Positions 8,746 through 17,712 are shown, numbered from the stretch's first letter. The stretch: DNA of 64,000 bases from JAJPKK01 sp963802745 (GCA_963802745.1 CAWDKL010000081.1:1-64000), one strand, 5' to 3'. A program made the numbers and translations. Notes: generated by a model not told the origin, from the letters alone.

Positions 8746-9471
8746 TTATGGTCCGCGCGCCGCCGCGGCGATGAAATGGTGGCGCACATCGGGCAACGGC
8801 TCGCCGCGCGGCTCGTAGACGTAGCGGGCGAGGAAGAAGCCGGTGAGGGCGAAACCGTCGCATAGCTCCGCGGCTGACGGCTCGCCGGGATCTTGGGCAA
8901 CCAGGAAAGCGGGCAGCGCCAGCAGCCTGTCGTGCCACGGCGCGCCGGCCGCGCGGGAGACCGCTCGCCCGCTTTTCGGCGACACATAGACAAGGTGGGT
9001 GGTGGCGCCGGTCGCCGCGCAGGTGGCAAGGTCGAGACCGAAGCCGAGTTCGGCGAGCAGCCGCAGTTCGAACCGGGCGATGAGCGCGGCCACGCGCAGC
9101 GGTGCGGCGAGCGCCGCAAGGGTGTGCTCCAATAGGTCGAACATCGCCTCGTGCGGGTCGCGCTCCGGCAACAGCCGGCACAGCGCCGCCAAATAGGTCA
9201 GTGCGTACAAAGCTTGCGGCTTGGTCAGGTAGGATGCCGCCCGCAGATCGAGGGCTTCGATCGCGTAGTTGCCGAGATGGGCGTCGAGCCGCGCCCGCCA
9301 GGTGGCACCGACCAAATTTCCCGCTTGCAATACCGGTGCGTAACGCGCGCCGGAGCCGCCGCGGACGAGGCCAAGATGGCGCCCGTGCCGGCGCGTCAGC
9401 AATTCGACCACAGCGCTCGTCTCGCCATGACGCCGGGCGCCCAGCACGATGCCGATGTCGCTCCATTCCAT
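8746..9471 (-). CDS. recO: DNA repair protein RecO
   Basis: 241 residues. The N-terminal OB-fold begins MEWSDIGIVLGARRHGETSA, the standard RecO start, followed by LLTRRHGRHLGLVRGG. The helical C-terminal part includes FELRLLAELGFGLDLATCAA with the conserved LxELGF. RecO works with RecF and RecR to load RecA on single-stranded DNA and anneals strands. It begins 15 bases after the era stop and is the last gene of the minus-strand lepB-rnc-era-recO operon, an order shared by many alphaproteobacteria. Length is normal. The usual zinc-finger cysteines are reduced, as in many alphaproteobacterial RecO proteins. Confidence 0.93.
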   Translation of the reverse strand: MEWSDIGIVLGARRHGETSAVVELLTRRHGRHLGLVRGGSGARYAPVLQAGNLVGATWRARLDAHLGNYAIEALDLRAASYLTKPQALYALTYLAALCRLLPERDPHEAMFDLLEHTLAALAAPLRVAALIARFELRLLAELGFGLDLATCAATGATTHLVYVSPKSGRAVSRAAGAPWHDRLLALPAFLVAQDPGEPSAAELCDGFALTGFFLARYVYEPRGEPLPDVRHHFIAAAARGP

Positions 9472-9486
9472 GACCGGCTAAGGCCT

Positions 9487-10419
9487 TCAATCCCGCGGGA
9501 ACTCCAGTCCCATTTCGCGATAGCGTTCCGGATCGTCGGCCCATCCCTCGCGGACCTTGACGAACAGGAACAGATGCACCGGCTTTTCGATCAGCTGCGC
9601 GATTTCCTTGCGCGCCTCGGCGCCGATCGACCGGATGGCCTGGCCGCCCTTGCCGAGCGCGATCTTGCGCTGGCTCTCGCGCTCGACAAAGATGGTCTGC
9701 TCGATCCGCACCGAGCCGTCGCGCAATTCCTTCCAGGAATCGGTCTCGACGGTCGAGCGGTACGGCAGTTCCTGGTGCAGCCGCAGATAGATTTTCTCCC
9801 GGGTGATCTCGGCCGCCAGTGCGCGCATCGGCGCGTCCGAAATCTGGTCCTCGGGATAATGCCACGGTCCGGGCGGGACGTGGGCGGCAAGCCAGCGCTT
9901 GACCTCGGCGACGCCGTCGCCGTTCTGCGCCGAGACCAGGAACGTGGCGGCGAATGGCATCCGCGCGTTGGCGTCATGGACGAGCCCGAGCAGGCTCGGC
10001 TTCGCCACCAAATCGACCTTGTTGACGACGAGGAGCTTGGCCGCCGCCACATCGGCGACCTTAGCCACGATCGCCAGCGATTCGTCATCGAGTCCGCGCT
10101 TGGCGTCGATCATCACGGCAACGATATCGGCGTCATGGGCGCCGCTCCAGGCAACCGCCACCATGGCGCGGTCGAGCCTGCGGCGCGGCGCGAAGATGCC
10201 GGGCGTGTCGACGAAGATGAGCTGGGAGTTTCCTTCGATCGCAATGCCGCGGATCATCGCACGGGTGGTCTGGACCTTGGGACTGACGATCGAGACCTTG
10301 CTGCCGACCATCGCGTTCACGAGGGTCGATTTTCCCACATTCGGAGCACCGATGATGGCGACGAAGCCACAGCGCCGCGCGCCGGTATCTTTCGGTTCCT
10401 CACCCGCGTTTTCGCTCAT
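9487..10419 (-). CDS. era: GTPase Era
   Basis: 310 residues from ATG 10419. The G1 motif GAPNVGKSTLVN, G3 DTPG and G4 NKVD are present, and the C-terminal KH domain carries ALGKGGQAIRSIG. Era binds the 3' end of 16S rRNA and assists 30S subunit maturation. A GTG 27 bases upstream (10446) would overlap rnc; I prefer the ATG, which sits one base after the rnc stop and implies translational coupling. Position between rnc and recO matches the conserved operon. Complete and of normal length. Confidence 0.96.
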   Translation of the reverse strand: MSENAGEEPKDTGARRCGFVAIIGAPNVGKSTLVNAMVGSKVSIVSPKVQTTRAMIRGIAIEGNSQLIFVDTPGIFAPRRRLDRAMVAVAWSGAHDADIVAVMIDAKRGLDDESLAIVAKVADVAAAKLLVVNKVDLVAKPSLLGLVHDANARMPFAATFLVSAQNGDGVAEVKRWLAAHVPPGPWHYPEDQISDAPMRALAAEITREKIYLRLHQELPYRSTVETDSWKELRDGSVRIEQTIFVERESQRKIALGKGGQAIRSIGAEARKEIAQLIEKPVHLFLFVKVREGWADDPERYREMGLEFPRD

Positions 10420-10420
10420 C

Positions 10421-11125
10421 TCATCCCACAGCTTCCACGCCCTCACGGGTCAGCATTGCTGCGGCCGCGGCTTGCTCGGCGGCGCGCTTGGAGCGCCCGG
10501 TACCCACCGCCGGGTGGAATTCCGGTAATTCAACGGTAATTTGAAACTCCGGATCGTGGTGCGGTCCAGTGCGGGCAATTTCCCGATAAACGGGCGTCGG
10601 CAGGCCACGCCCCTGCGCCCACTCCTGGAGTATGGTCTTCGGATCGCGCGGCGGATGCGCCGGCGTCCGCAGCCGTTCGCCCCAAAACTGTTCGACGATG
10701 CGCGCCGCCGCCGCATAGCCGCCGTCGAGGAACACGGCGCCGATCAGCGCCTCGCAAACATCGGCCAGAATGGCAGTGCGATGCTGCCCGCCGGCTTTGG
10801 CTTCCGCGGCCCCGATCTTGATGGCGGACCCGAGGTCGATCGCCCGCCCGACCTCGGCGCAGGCCTCTTGACGGACGAGATCGGCAAGCCGGCGCGACAA
10901 TTCGCCTTCGTCGGCATCGCCGAACGCACGGAACAGCATGTCGGACGCCACCAGACCCAGAACATGATCGCCGAGAAATTCCAGGCGCTGATAGCTGCCC
11001 GCCCGGCGCTTGCCGTTGAGTGCCGATATATGCGTCAACGCGTGTTCGAGCAGCGTTGCGTCGCTGAACACATAGCCGATCCGAGCTTCGATTTCGCGAT
11101 GCGCCTCCGCTGCCTTTCGGCTCAT
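10421..11125 (-). CDS. rnc: ribonuclease III
   Basis: 234 residues from ATG 11125, which overlaps the lepB stop as ATGA. The RNase III signature appears as QRLEFLGDHVLGLVASDMLF, and the second acidic cluster as DVCEALIGAVFLDGG. The C-terminal dsRNA-binding domain (from about DPKTILQEWAQGRGLPTPVY) ends with the KRAAEQAAAAAML helix. The enzyme cleaves double-stranded RNA in rRNA processing and mRNA decay. The family position after GD is usually S or R and is H here, which does not touch the catalytic acids. An upstream extension to 11170 is possible but lies within lepB. Confidence 0.95.
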   Translation of the reverse strand: MSRKAAEAHREIEARIGYVFSDATLLEHALTHISALNGKRRAGSYQRLEFLGDHVLGLVASDMLFRAFGDADEGELSRRLADLVRQEACAEVGRAIDLGSAIKIGAAEAKAGGQHRTAILADVCEALIGAVFLDGGYAAAARIVEQFWGERLRTPAHPPRDPKTILQEWAQGRGLPTPVYREIARTGPHHDPEFQITVELPEFHPAVGTGRSKRAAEQAAAAAMLTREGVEAVG

Positions 11126-11874
11126 CGCACGATCGTAAACAGCCGGCTCCACCGCACCGCCCAAGGCCAAGTCCAGACATGCCAGGCAGGCTGGCCATCG
11201 GCGATCGAGAAGAAGATGACTTGGGCCTTGCCGATCAGGTTCTCGAACGGCACATAGCCGACCGCCGACAGCACGCGGCTGTCGGTCGAATTGTCACGGT
11301 TGTCGCCCATCATGAAAAAATGGCCCGGCGGGACGACGTATTCCTGTGTATTGTCAAGAAATCCATTGTCCTGGAGATCCAGCGTTTCGTAGGTCACGCC
11401 GTTGGGCAGCGTTTCGCGCCAGCGCCGCACCCGCTCGGCGCCGCCGTTCTCGTCGTCGATAAAGTCCTTGACGCGTTCGCGCTTGACCGGTTCGCCGTTG
11501 ATGTGAAGCAGCCCGTCGATCATCTTGATGTGGTCGCCGGGTAAGCCGATGACCCGCTTGATGTAATCGGTGGTATCGTCCTTCGGCAGGCGGAATACCA
11601 CCACGTCGCCGCGCTGCGGCTCCCTGGCAAAAATTCGGCCGGAAAACAGCGGCGGCGATAGCGGCAGGGAGTAGTGACTATACCCGTAGCTGTATTTAGA
11701 TACAAACAAATAGTCCCCGATCAGAAGCGTGGCCTTCATGGAACCGGACGGGATGTTGAAGGGCTGGAATAAGAGGGTTCGGATCACCAGCGCGATCACC
11801 AGGGCCTGGAACACGACCCAGATGAACTCCCAAACTCCACTTTCTTTGCGCTTTTCCTGCGTGGATACGCTCAT
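11122..11874 (-). CDS. lepB: signal peptidase I
   Basis: 250 residues from ATG 11874. A single N-terminal membrane helix (VFQALVIALVIRTLLFQ) leads into NIPSGSMKATLLIGDYLFVSK, containing the catalytic serine of the SGSM motif. The catalytic lysine is in DYIKRVIGLPGD, and the C-terminal box GHFFMMGDNRDNSTDSR is present. It removes signal peptides from exported proteins at the periplasmic face of the inner membrane. Other in-frame ATGs at 11892 and 11946 are possible; 11874 has GAGAGG 3 bases beyond a short spacer and matches family N-termini best. First gene of the rnc-era-recO operon. Confidence 0.95.
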   Translation of the reverse strand: MSVSTQEKRKESGVWEFIWVVFQALVIALVIRTLLFQPFNIPSGSMKATLLIGDYLFVSKYSYGYSHYSLPLSPPLFSGRIFAREPQRGDVVVFRLPKDDTTDYIKRVIGLPGDHIKMIDGLLHINGEPVKRERVKDFIDDENGGAERVRRWRETLPNGVTYETLDLQDNGFLDNTQEYVVPPGHFFMMGDNRDNSTDSRVLSAVGYVPFENLIGKAQVIFFSIADGQPAWHVWTWPWAVRWSRLFTIVR

Positions 11875-12391
11875 CGGCCTCTCGCTTGTCATCGGCCTCT
11901 CGTCTTTCGATCTGCCTATCGATTTTTCAATCGAAGTTTCAATCATCACTCTGATCGCCTCGAAGCGATCGGTTTGCGTAGGTCGTACCCGTTCCCCGAA
12001 TGACCAACCCGCTGCCAATGCAAACCGCATCCGATCGCAGCGCTTCAACGGGCTCTGTATCAACGGGCTCTCGCAGTGCAGCCGCCCGGTCGCGCGAATA
12101 CTCCTCGACCGGCGTCGCAATCAATGGTCCTTCTAGCGGCTTACAAGCCGACGCGCAATCAACTCGGCAGCTGCGTAATTCTCTTCATGGCTGCGGCGTT
12201 TGGCGTGGTGCGGCGAATTGCCCCGATCGACGATCGCAGGCCCCACAAAAGCACGTTACGATGCCCAGCCGATTCGTGCAAGCGCCGCCATCGGGCTCCG
12301 CTCCGTCTTCCCAGTTCGTCACCAGTTCGTCTCGGAGAGCTTGGCGATGCCGGCGATCGGGCCTATGGAACGCGGTGAAAGGCGGTTTGCC
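11875..12391. other. gene-free region upstream of lepB and the ABC binding protein
   Basis: 517 bases between divergent genes. I see no convincing coding sequence or RNA gene. It holds an imperfect direct repeat of CATCGGCCTCTCG at 11873 and 11890, within the possible lepB leader, and must carry both promoters. Nothing else stands out. Confidence 0.5.
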
Positions 12392-13381
12392 ATGGCACGA
12401 TTTTCACCTCTGCGCGCAGGCTGCTTGGGCCTCGCGCTCACGATCGGCGCTCTCGATGCGCCGCGGGCCGCCGCGCAGGCCCGCACGGCGCTGCCGGCCG
12501 CCGTGATCGGCGTCAGCGTCTCGATCTGGCCCGCGATCGTCGCCGACCGCAAGGGCTTCTTCGCCGAGGAAGGCCTCGATGTCGATTTCATCACCGCAGG
12601 CGCCAGCGCGCGCGTCTTGCAGCAGGTCGCGGCCGGCAGTGTCCCGATCGGCAGTTCCTCCATGGTGGATGCGATCCGAGCGATCGGCAGCGGCGCCGGT
12701 GTCAAAGTGTTTCTCAACAGCCTGGCGGTGGGAACCCACAGCCTGGTGGCGGCGAAAACCATCAAATCGGTCGGCGACCTCAAGGGCAAGCGGGTGATGA
12801 CCGGGGGTGCGGGCGACATCACCAATCTTTGGTGGCAGGCGGTGGCGAAACATTTCGGCCTCGACCCGCGCAAGGATGTGGACTTGCTGTTTTCCGGCTC
12901 GTCGGCGGCACGCACCGCGGCGTTGTTCGGCGGCGCCATCGATGCGAGCGTGCTGTCAACCCCGCAAAGCTTCAAGGCGATCGACGCGGGGTACACGGAC
13001 CTCGGGCCGGTCGCACCCTATCTCGGCGACTTCCCCATGATGATCTGGCATGTCAATGCCAATTGGGCGCGGGCCAACGCCAAGACGCTGACGGCGTTCA
13101 TCCGCGCCCACAACAAGGCGGTGCGCTACATGGCGGAGCCGGCGCATAAGCGCGAGGTCGCCGACATGCTTGCGAAGGCTTCCGCGTCCGGGATCGAAGA
13201 CGCGCTCAAGACCTGGGACCTGTGCATGCGGATCGATGCCTTCGTGCCCGATGGCACGGTCACGGATGCCGCGATCCTGCGTGCCCGCGACGCCCTGATC
13301 GAGTCGGGAGACCTCAAGGCGCTCGCGCCGGCGCCTTCCGCTTATTACGATGGCCGTTTCCTCGCAGCGGCCAACAGGTGA
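12392..13381 (+). CDS. ABC transporter periplasmic binding protein (SsuA/NMT1-THI5-like)
   Basis: 329 residues. The N-terminus MARFSPLRAGCLGLALTIGA ends at a likely AQA cleavage site. The mature part starts VIGVSVSIWPAIVADRKGFF, followed by EEGLDVDFITAGASARVLQQ and DLKGKRVMTGGAGDITNLWW, as in the NMT1/THI5-like binding proteins for nitrate, sulfonates, taurine or pyrimidine precursors. No permease or ATPase gene is adjacent, so the ligand is open. I chose ATG 12392 for its AAAGGCGG 7 bases upstream; in-frame ATGs at 12348 and 12366 exist. lptG follows 37 bases downstream, but a shared transcript is only a possibility. Confidence 0.85.
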   Translation: MARFSPLRAGCLGLALTIGALDAPRAAAQARTALPAAVIGVSVSIWPAIVADRKGFFAEEGLDVDFITAGASARVLQQVAAGSVPIGSSSMVDAIRAIGSGAGVKVFLNSLAVGTHSLVAAKTIKSVGDLKGKRVMTGGAGDITNLWWQAVAKHFGLDPRKDVDLLFSGSSAARTAALFGGAIDASVLSTPQSFKAIDAGYTDLGPVAPYLGDFPMMIWHVNANWARANAKTLTAFIRAHNKAVRYMAEPAHKREVADMLAKASASGIEDALKTWDLCMRIDAFVPDGTVTDAAILRARDALIESGDLKALAPAPSAYYDGRFLAAANR

Positions 13382-13418
13382 GGCTGTCGCAAGCAAGCTT
13401 GCCGGTGTAGGATACCCC

Positions 13419-14510
13419 ATGACCTCGATGACCCTGTCGCGTTATTTCGCCCAGCGCTTCTTTGTGGCGGTGGTGGGCGTATTTCTCGGCGTTTTCGTTC
13501 TCGTCACGCTGGTCGATTATATCGAACTGATGCGCAAAGCCGCCGACCTCCCGAATGCCCCGGCCATGAGCGTCATGCTGATGTCGTTTTACCGCGTGCC
13601 CCAGACCATGGAGCGTCTGCTGCCGTTTAGTGTGCTGGTCGGCGCCATGACGTGCTTCCTCGGGCTATCCCGGCGGATGGAACTGGTGGTGGCGCGCGGC
13701 GCCGGCATGTCGGTCTGGCAGATCATCGCACCCGCCATGGCGGTCGCCCTGCTGGTCGGCGCGTTCGGAACGCTGGTCTATAATCCGGCGGCGGCCTATC
13801 TGCGCGAAGCCTCCAAGCGCATCGAGGCCAAGATTTTCGGCCAGGGCCAGAACGTGCTGGACAGTTATGACAGCGGCTACTGGGTGCGCCAGCGCGGCAA
13901 CGACGGCGAATCAATTCTCAACGCCCGCCAGAGCGAAAATCAGGGGCTGCTGCTCACCGCCATCACGATCTTCACCTTCAACGCGGCCGGCGAGTTCAAG
14001 GAACGCATCGAGGCGGACGAAGCAAGGCTGCAGCCGGGCGCCTGGCAGCTGAGGCACGCGCGAATTTATGTGCCCGGCATAGCGCCGCAAGTTTCCGAAT
14101 CCTATCTGCTGCCGACCAAGCTGACGCGCGAGCAGGTGGCCGAGAGTTTTGCGGCGCCGGATACGGTCGGATTCTGGCATTTGCCGACCTATATCCGCTT
14201 TGCGGAAGACTCAGGCCTCGCTGCGGCGGGATACCGGGTGCAGTATCAGCTCTTGCTCGCGCGGCCGTTCCTGCTCGCGGCAATGATTCTGCTCGCATCT
14301 TCCGTGAGTCTGCGATCGTTTCGGTTCGGCGGCGTGCCGCAGCGCGTCCTCGCCGGCGTCGTCGGGGGGTTCTCCATCTATGTGCTCTCCAAGGTGACGG
14401 AGGATTTGAGCCGGGCGGAATTGCTCTATCCCCTGCTGGCCGCCTGGCTGCCGATCGTGGCCGGCGGGCTCACCGGATTTTTGGTGCTCCTCCACGAAGA
14501 GGATGGCTGA
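13419..14510 (+). CDS. lptG: LPS export ABC permease LptG
   Basis: 363 residues of the LptF/LptG (YjgP/YjgQ) family. Starts TLSRYFAQRFFVAVVGVFLG with membrane helix 1, then PQTMERLLPFSVLVGAMTCF and LSRRMELVVARGAGMSVWQI, the family core. A periplasmic beta-jellyroll (about 125-265) is followed by three C-terminal helices. With LptF and LptB it extracts lipopolysaccharide from the inner membrane. In many relatives lptF precedes lptG and lptD follows; neither is here, so this gene is separated from its usual partners. ATG 13419 has AGGA 6 bases upstream. Intact and of normal length. Confidence 0.9.
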   Translation: MTSMTLSRYFAQRFFVAVVGVFLGVFVLVTLVDYIELMRKAADLPNAPAMSVMLMSFYRVPQTMERLLPFSVLVGAMTCFLGLSRRMELVVARGAGMSVWQIIAPAMAVALLVGAFGTLVYNPAAAYLREASKRIEAKIFGQGQNVLDSYDSGYWVRQRGNDGESILNARQSENQGLLLTAITIFTFNAAGEFKERIEADEARLQPGAWQLRHARIYVPGIAPQVSESYLLPTKLTREQVAESFAAPDTVGFWHLPTYIRFAEDSGLAAAGYRVQYQLLLARPFLLAAMILLASSVSLRSFRFGGVPQRVLAGVVGGFSIYVLSKVTEDLSRAELLYPLLAAWLPIVAGGLTGFLVLLHEEDG

Positions 14511-14740
14511 GAACCGCCTGCGCTTCACCTGTTGCGCCCATTACCATAGGTGGGCAAAGGCGCCTGGCACAGCCCAGAGGTGGGGTTTGGCCCGGATAGG
14601 TGGTCGTGAAGCCGCGACCTCCCGGAAGGGTCTGACCATATCGGCCATCGAAGCAGGTCCAACCGGCCGCACGGCAATAAAAATGACAAACTTTCGGCGT
14701 GTACTGCCAACGGGGATTGAGGGGTTGGGGCACGATTCGC

Positions 14741-15604
14741 ATGATCAGGTTGAAGGGGCGGCACGGGCTCGTCATGTCGGCCGTCGCCCATGTGGGCCTG
14801 CTGCTGGGGCTGTTCGTTGCCGGCGCGGGCACGGTTCGGCCGGTGCCGCCCGAGCCGATGACCGTCGAAATCGTGCCGGACAGCGAAGCCCCGCCGGTCG
14901 AACCGCCCCCGGCCGAAGAAACACACCGGGAGGCGCCGCCGCCGGAAACGGAGGGGATTGACGGCACCTCGCTCGAGTTGACGTCGTCCGGGTCGGAAGT
15001 GTCGTCCGATTCCGACAAGGGAAGCGCTAGCGCCGAACGGCCGATGCCCAAAGCGGCACTGCCGTCGCTGCAGCAGGCCAAAGCCCAACCGAACCAGCAG
15101 CGCAGCGCCAGCCCCGCGGACCCGGCGCCCGAGACGCAGCCCCAGGCATCCGAACCGCTGCTACCGCCGACGGCCCAGCCCGAGCCGGAACCCAAGAAGG
15201 CCGCGGAGCAGCCGGACATCGGCGACCTGTTCGCGATGCCGCTCGCGATCCCGGGCTTGAAGCTGGGCGGCGGCCTCGACCTCCCCGCCAGCAATCCCGC
15301 CAAGCTTCCACACGATGACATCGCGGCCTTCAAGGCACGCCTTAGCGCATGCTCCCGGCTGCCTTCCGATATCGACGCGGATGTCAAGATCGCGCTGCGG
15401 ATTTCCTTCAATCGCGACGGCACCCTTGCGGCACCGCCGCAGCTGCTCGACGCGAGCCTGTCGCCGGACGTGGCGGTTCTGCTTGCCGCCGCCACCAAGG
15501 CGCTGCAAACCTGTCAACCGTTTACGGAACTCCCGGCGGACAAATACAAAAAGTGGAAAACGATCCAGCTCGTCGTGACGCCGCTGGCGATGTCGGGCGG
15601 GTGA
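14741..15604 (+). CDS. TolA/TonB-like envelope protein
   Basis: 287 residues. A short basic start (MIRLKGRHGLVMS) precedes one hydrophobic anchor (AVAHVGLLLGLFVAGAGTV), then about 130 residues rich in proline, glutamate and alanine, and a C-terminal globular domain (about 200-287) with KIALRISFNRDGTLAAPPQL and ATKALQTCQPF, resembling TolA/TonB C-terminal domains. The layout suits an inner-membrane protein spanning the periplasm to link energy or structure to the outer membrane. No tolB, exbB or exbD gene is adjacent. ATG 14741 was chosen because upstream residues are not conserved-looking. Family assignment is by architecture more than by sequence. Confidence 0.7.
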   Translation: MIRLKGRHGLVMSAVAHVGLLLGLFVAGAGTVRPVPPEPMTVEIVPDSEAPPVEPPPAEETHREAPPPETEGIDGTSLELTSSGSEVSSDSDKGSASAERPMPKAALPSLQQAKAQPNQQRSASPADPAPETQPQASEPLLPPTAQPEPEPKKAAEQPDIGDLFAMPLAIPGLKLGGGLDLPASNPAKLPHDDIAAFKARLSACSRLPSDIDADVKIALRISFNRDGTLAAPPQLLDASLSPDVAVLLAAATKALQTCQPFTELPADKYKKWKTIQLVVTPLAMSGG

Positions 15605-15668
15605 GCGAGCGCGCGACGCATCGGGGCCGCGCGCCCGGGGTCGCTGCGGCTCATGCTGGATGCGCGTT

Positions 15669-16108
15669 TTATCCGGCTGTTCCGATCAGATCACCGACCT
15701 CTGCGGCGAACGCAGTCAGCAAGCCGATATACTGATCGATCTCTTCGGATGACGGTGGTGGCTCCTGAAAGTCTTCCAGGCCGGGATAGCGGTAGGCAAC
15801 GCTCCAGATGCCGAGATGCCGAGATGCCGAACGGTATCCAGTGGGTCCGGCGCAAATTGCGGATAGAGCGGTACAAGCCGGTCAACGAGATAGTCCAGAT
15901 CATGGGTCCGGCGGAACGGTTCGCCGGCCAGAATGAGCAGAGCCTTCAAAAGTTTTTCCGCGGCCTGCTGCAAATGGAAGGCACTTGCGCCCAATCGTGG
16001 CAAACGGGCAGCCGCTTTCGCCACATCGATATCTTCCGCCACAATTGCGAGCCAGCGCCATGCCTCCCGCCGGCTTTCCGGCAGAATGGGCCGATCAGGC
16101 CCGTTCAT
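15669..16108 (-). pseudogene. HEPN-domain toxin, reading frame broken by an 8-bp tandem repeat
   Basis: From ATG 16108 the frame encodes a HEPN protein of the PF05168 type: WLAIVAEDIDVAKAAARLPR, HLQQAAEKLLKALLILAGE and RTHDLDYLVDRLVPLYP. At 15806-15829 an 8-bp unit (AGATGCCG on the plus strand) occurs three times in tandem. In the present frame the protein then drifts into non-family sequence and stops at 15716. Removing exactly one unit restores LGIWSVAYRYPGLEDFQEPP and a normal C-terminus ending at 15669. The start overlaps the MNT gene by 14 bases, as in other MNT/HEPN operons. It may be an inactivated toxin or a switchable gene that is off in this copy-number state. The family Rx4-6H motif is not obvious. 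Confidence 0.8.
15806..15829. repeat. three tandem copies of an 8-bp unit inside a HEPN gene
   Basis: Units 15806-15813, 15814-15821 and 15822-15829 are identical (AGATGCCG). Because 8 is not a multiple of 3, each gain or loss changes the frame of the HEPN gene; two copies give the family-like reading frame. Confidence 0.9.
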
Positions 16109-16418
16109 AGACCGCAATCCCGTCCATTGCGGCTTCATACGCCAGCGTGCCGGCGATTTTGGCGCGGCGTTGATAGACGGCATTCCGCACCGGTATCACG
16201 TCGGCCGGACGGTCAAATCCTTGGCGAGACTCCCAGCCGGCCCGCAGGGTGAGCCGTTCCGGGGGTGCGTCGTCGTCAAGAATGACCAAGAGATCGAAGT
16301 CGCTGTCCGGTCCGGCTTGGCCGGTGGCGTGCGAGCCGAACAAGATGACGCGGCGCGGATGGAAGTAATTCACCACGCGGTCGAGCAACGCCGACGGCAC
16401 CCTTGTCCTCTCGCCCAT
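16095..16418 (-). CDS. MNT-type nucleotidyltransferase antitoxin
   Basis: 107 residues. The motif GSHATGQAGPDSDFDLLV (residues about 28-45) contains the G-S and the D-x-D metal site of minimal nucleotidyltransferases, and PADVIPV supplies the later acidic residue. ATG 16418 has AAGGGA 8 bases upstream. It precedes and overlaps the HEPN gene by 14 bases. By analogy with characterised pairs it would silence its HEPN partner by nucleotide transfer. It is intact although the partner's frame is broken. It belongs to a different subfamily from mntA at 4620, so the two loci are not recent duplicates. Confidence 0.82.
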   Translation of the reverse strand: MGERTRVPSALLDRVVNYFHPRRVILFGSHATGQAGPDSDFDLLVILDDDAPPERLTLRAGWESRQGFDRPADVIPVRNAVYQRRAKIAGTLAYEAAMDGIAVYERA

Positions 16419-16500
16419 CCGATTGTCCCTTCATCGCATCGATTAAACTCATCTTGGGTCGAAACGACCCGCAGCCGCCAGCAAGGCGTCGCCGATCGGA

Positions 16501-17394
16501 TCAGAAATCCGGCTTGTCGGCGGTCGGGATCGGCTCGATCTCGTAGTTGAAAAATTGGGCGTTGTTCTCCGCGCAGACAGCTTCCCGCATCGGGCCCTGC
16601 TCAACCTGCCGGTAGCGCTGCAGCGCGGTCCACGGCATCGTGAAGGCGCCCGGATCCTCGACCCGCGCCGTCGCTTCGATCGCCTTGCCGCCGTCCACGA
16701 GACGGAAGCGCTCGACGACATGCAACTGCTCGGTATGCGGCGTGCGATAATTGTCCACGAAGGTGCGGGTATCGATCCCGATCGTATCGACCACCAGCGT
16801 GTCGCCGTTCTCGTAATGGCCGATGGATTCGCCGAACCACGACGGCTTGAGGTTTTCCGAGTGCTTGTCGGTGAGATAGACATGGCGCGCCATGTGATCC
16901 TCCTCCCAGATCAGCACCACCTTCGTGGGCGTCTGGAGGAAATAGACCGGCGTCACCGGATAGAGCAGAAAGCCCGGCACGCCGATCGGCCAGCACCGCT
17001 CCTTCGGCGTCCACAGCATGGGTTGCGTCAGCGACCGCGCATTGAGCTTGCGCAGCTCGTCGCGCACCCATGGCTGCAGGATCGGATTGCTCAAATCCGC
17101 GACCCGGTTGGTCGGCTGCTTGCCGGTGCGCCGCGCCATCGCATTGTCGATATAGGGATGCGCCTTGTCGGAGGCGACCGGCCCCGGTCCCAGTTCCGGC
17201 GGGGTGGGGAGGAAATCGTCGCCGATCGGCTCGTCGCTGTTCTGCACGCCGGCGATCCAGCCGGTGCGCAAGTCGGGACTGAAATTGGGGATTGCCCGGT
17301 CGTCCGCCCCGAAGGCCATCGTGCTCAACGTCGTGAAGCAGAACACGCCCGCAATGGTAACTCTTGCGCGGGCACTGACGGTGAACCGGAACAT
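16501..17394 (-). CDS. secreted protein of unknown function, GDTLVVDT family
   Basis: 297 residues. The start MFRFTVSARARVTIAGVFCF ends in a signal-peptide cleavage region near AFGA. The protein shares a core with the product of 43326-44261: CWPIGVPGFLLYP, HMARHVYLTD, SWFGESIGHYENGDTLVVDT and TPHTEQLHVVERFRLVD, with both proteins ending K-x-DF. This core is common in soil proteobacteria and acidobacteria with no assigned role. Export to the periplasm is predicted; no catalytic motif is evident. ATG 17394 has GGGAGG 8 bases upstream, which decides the start over an open extension to 17451. Confidence 0.8.
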   Translation of the reverse strand: MFRFTVSARARVTIAGVFCFTTLSTMAFGADDRAIPNFSPDLRTGWIAGVQNSDEPIGDDFLPTPPELGPGPVASDKAHPYIDNAMARRTGKQPTNRVADLSNPILQPWVRDELRKLNARSLTQPMLWTPKERCWPIGVPGFLLYPVTPVYFLQTPTKVVLIWEEDHMARHVYLTDKHSENLKPSWFGESIGHYENGDTLVVDTIGIDTRTFVDNYRTPHTEQLHVVERFRLVDGGKAIEATARVEDPGAFTMPWTALQRYRQVEQGPMREAVCAENNAQFFNYEIEPIPTADKPDF

Positions 17395-17712
17395 CGTGTT
17401 GTCCTCCCGCGTTGCGCGATGGCTGGTTGACCAGCAATCTCTTTTGGGCATGGGTTTGCCCTTGCGCCGCCGATTGCACCGCCACCGCCGTTTCCACGGC
17501 CGGCCATGTGGACAAATGCAGGTGTCGCTTTCGAAATCCTTGATTGCGCCACGTTAGCCGAAATTCGCGCCGGCTCAAGAGGCGCATGTTCGGCAGCGGA
17601 ACCGCCCTCGATACTTCGCCCACCCTGACCCACCCCGGCCCACCCGGAAATGCCTTGACCGCAAGACGGCGGACAGTAATGCGTCTATGGTCATCACCAT
17701 GGTCAGATAGCA
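17395..17712. other. gene-free region before the phd gene
   Basis: 318 bases between divergent genes. No gene is seen. It carries the putative phd operator at 17687-17704 and the promoters of both neighbours. Confidence 0.5.
17687..17704. promoter_or_regulatory. putative operator of the phd/vapC operon
   Basis: A palindrome ATGGT-CATC-ACCAT (17687-17700) overlaps a TGGTCA direct repeat and ends 12 bases before the phd start codon. Phd-type antitoxins autoregulate through such palindromes close to their start. Assigned by position and symmetry only. Confidence 0.4.

Noticed and set aside
15806..15829. CRISPR-like or regulatory repeat
   Set aside because: The units are contiguous 8-mers without spacers and lie within a coding sequence. 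No CRISPR array was seen anywhere in the window.
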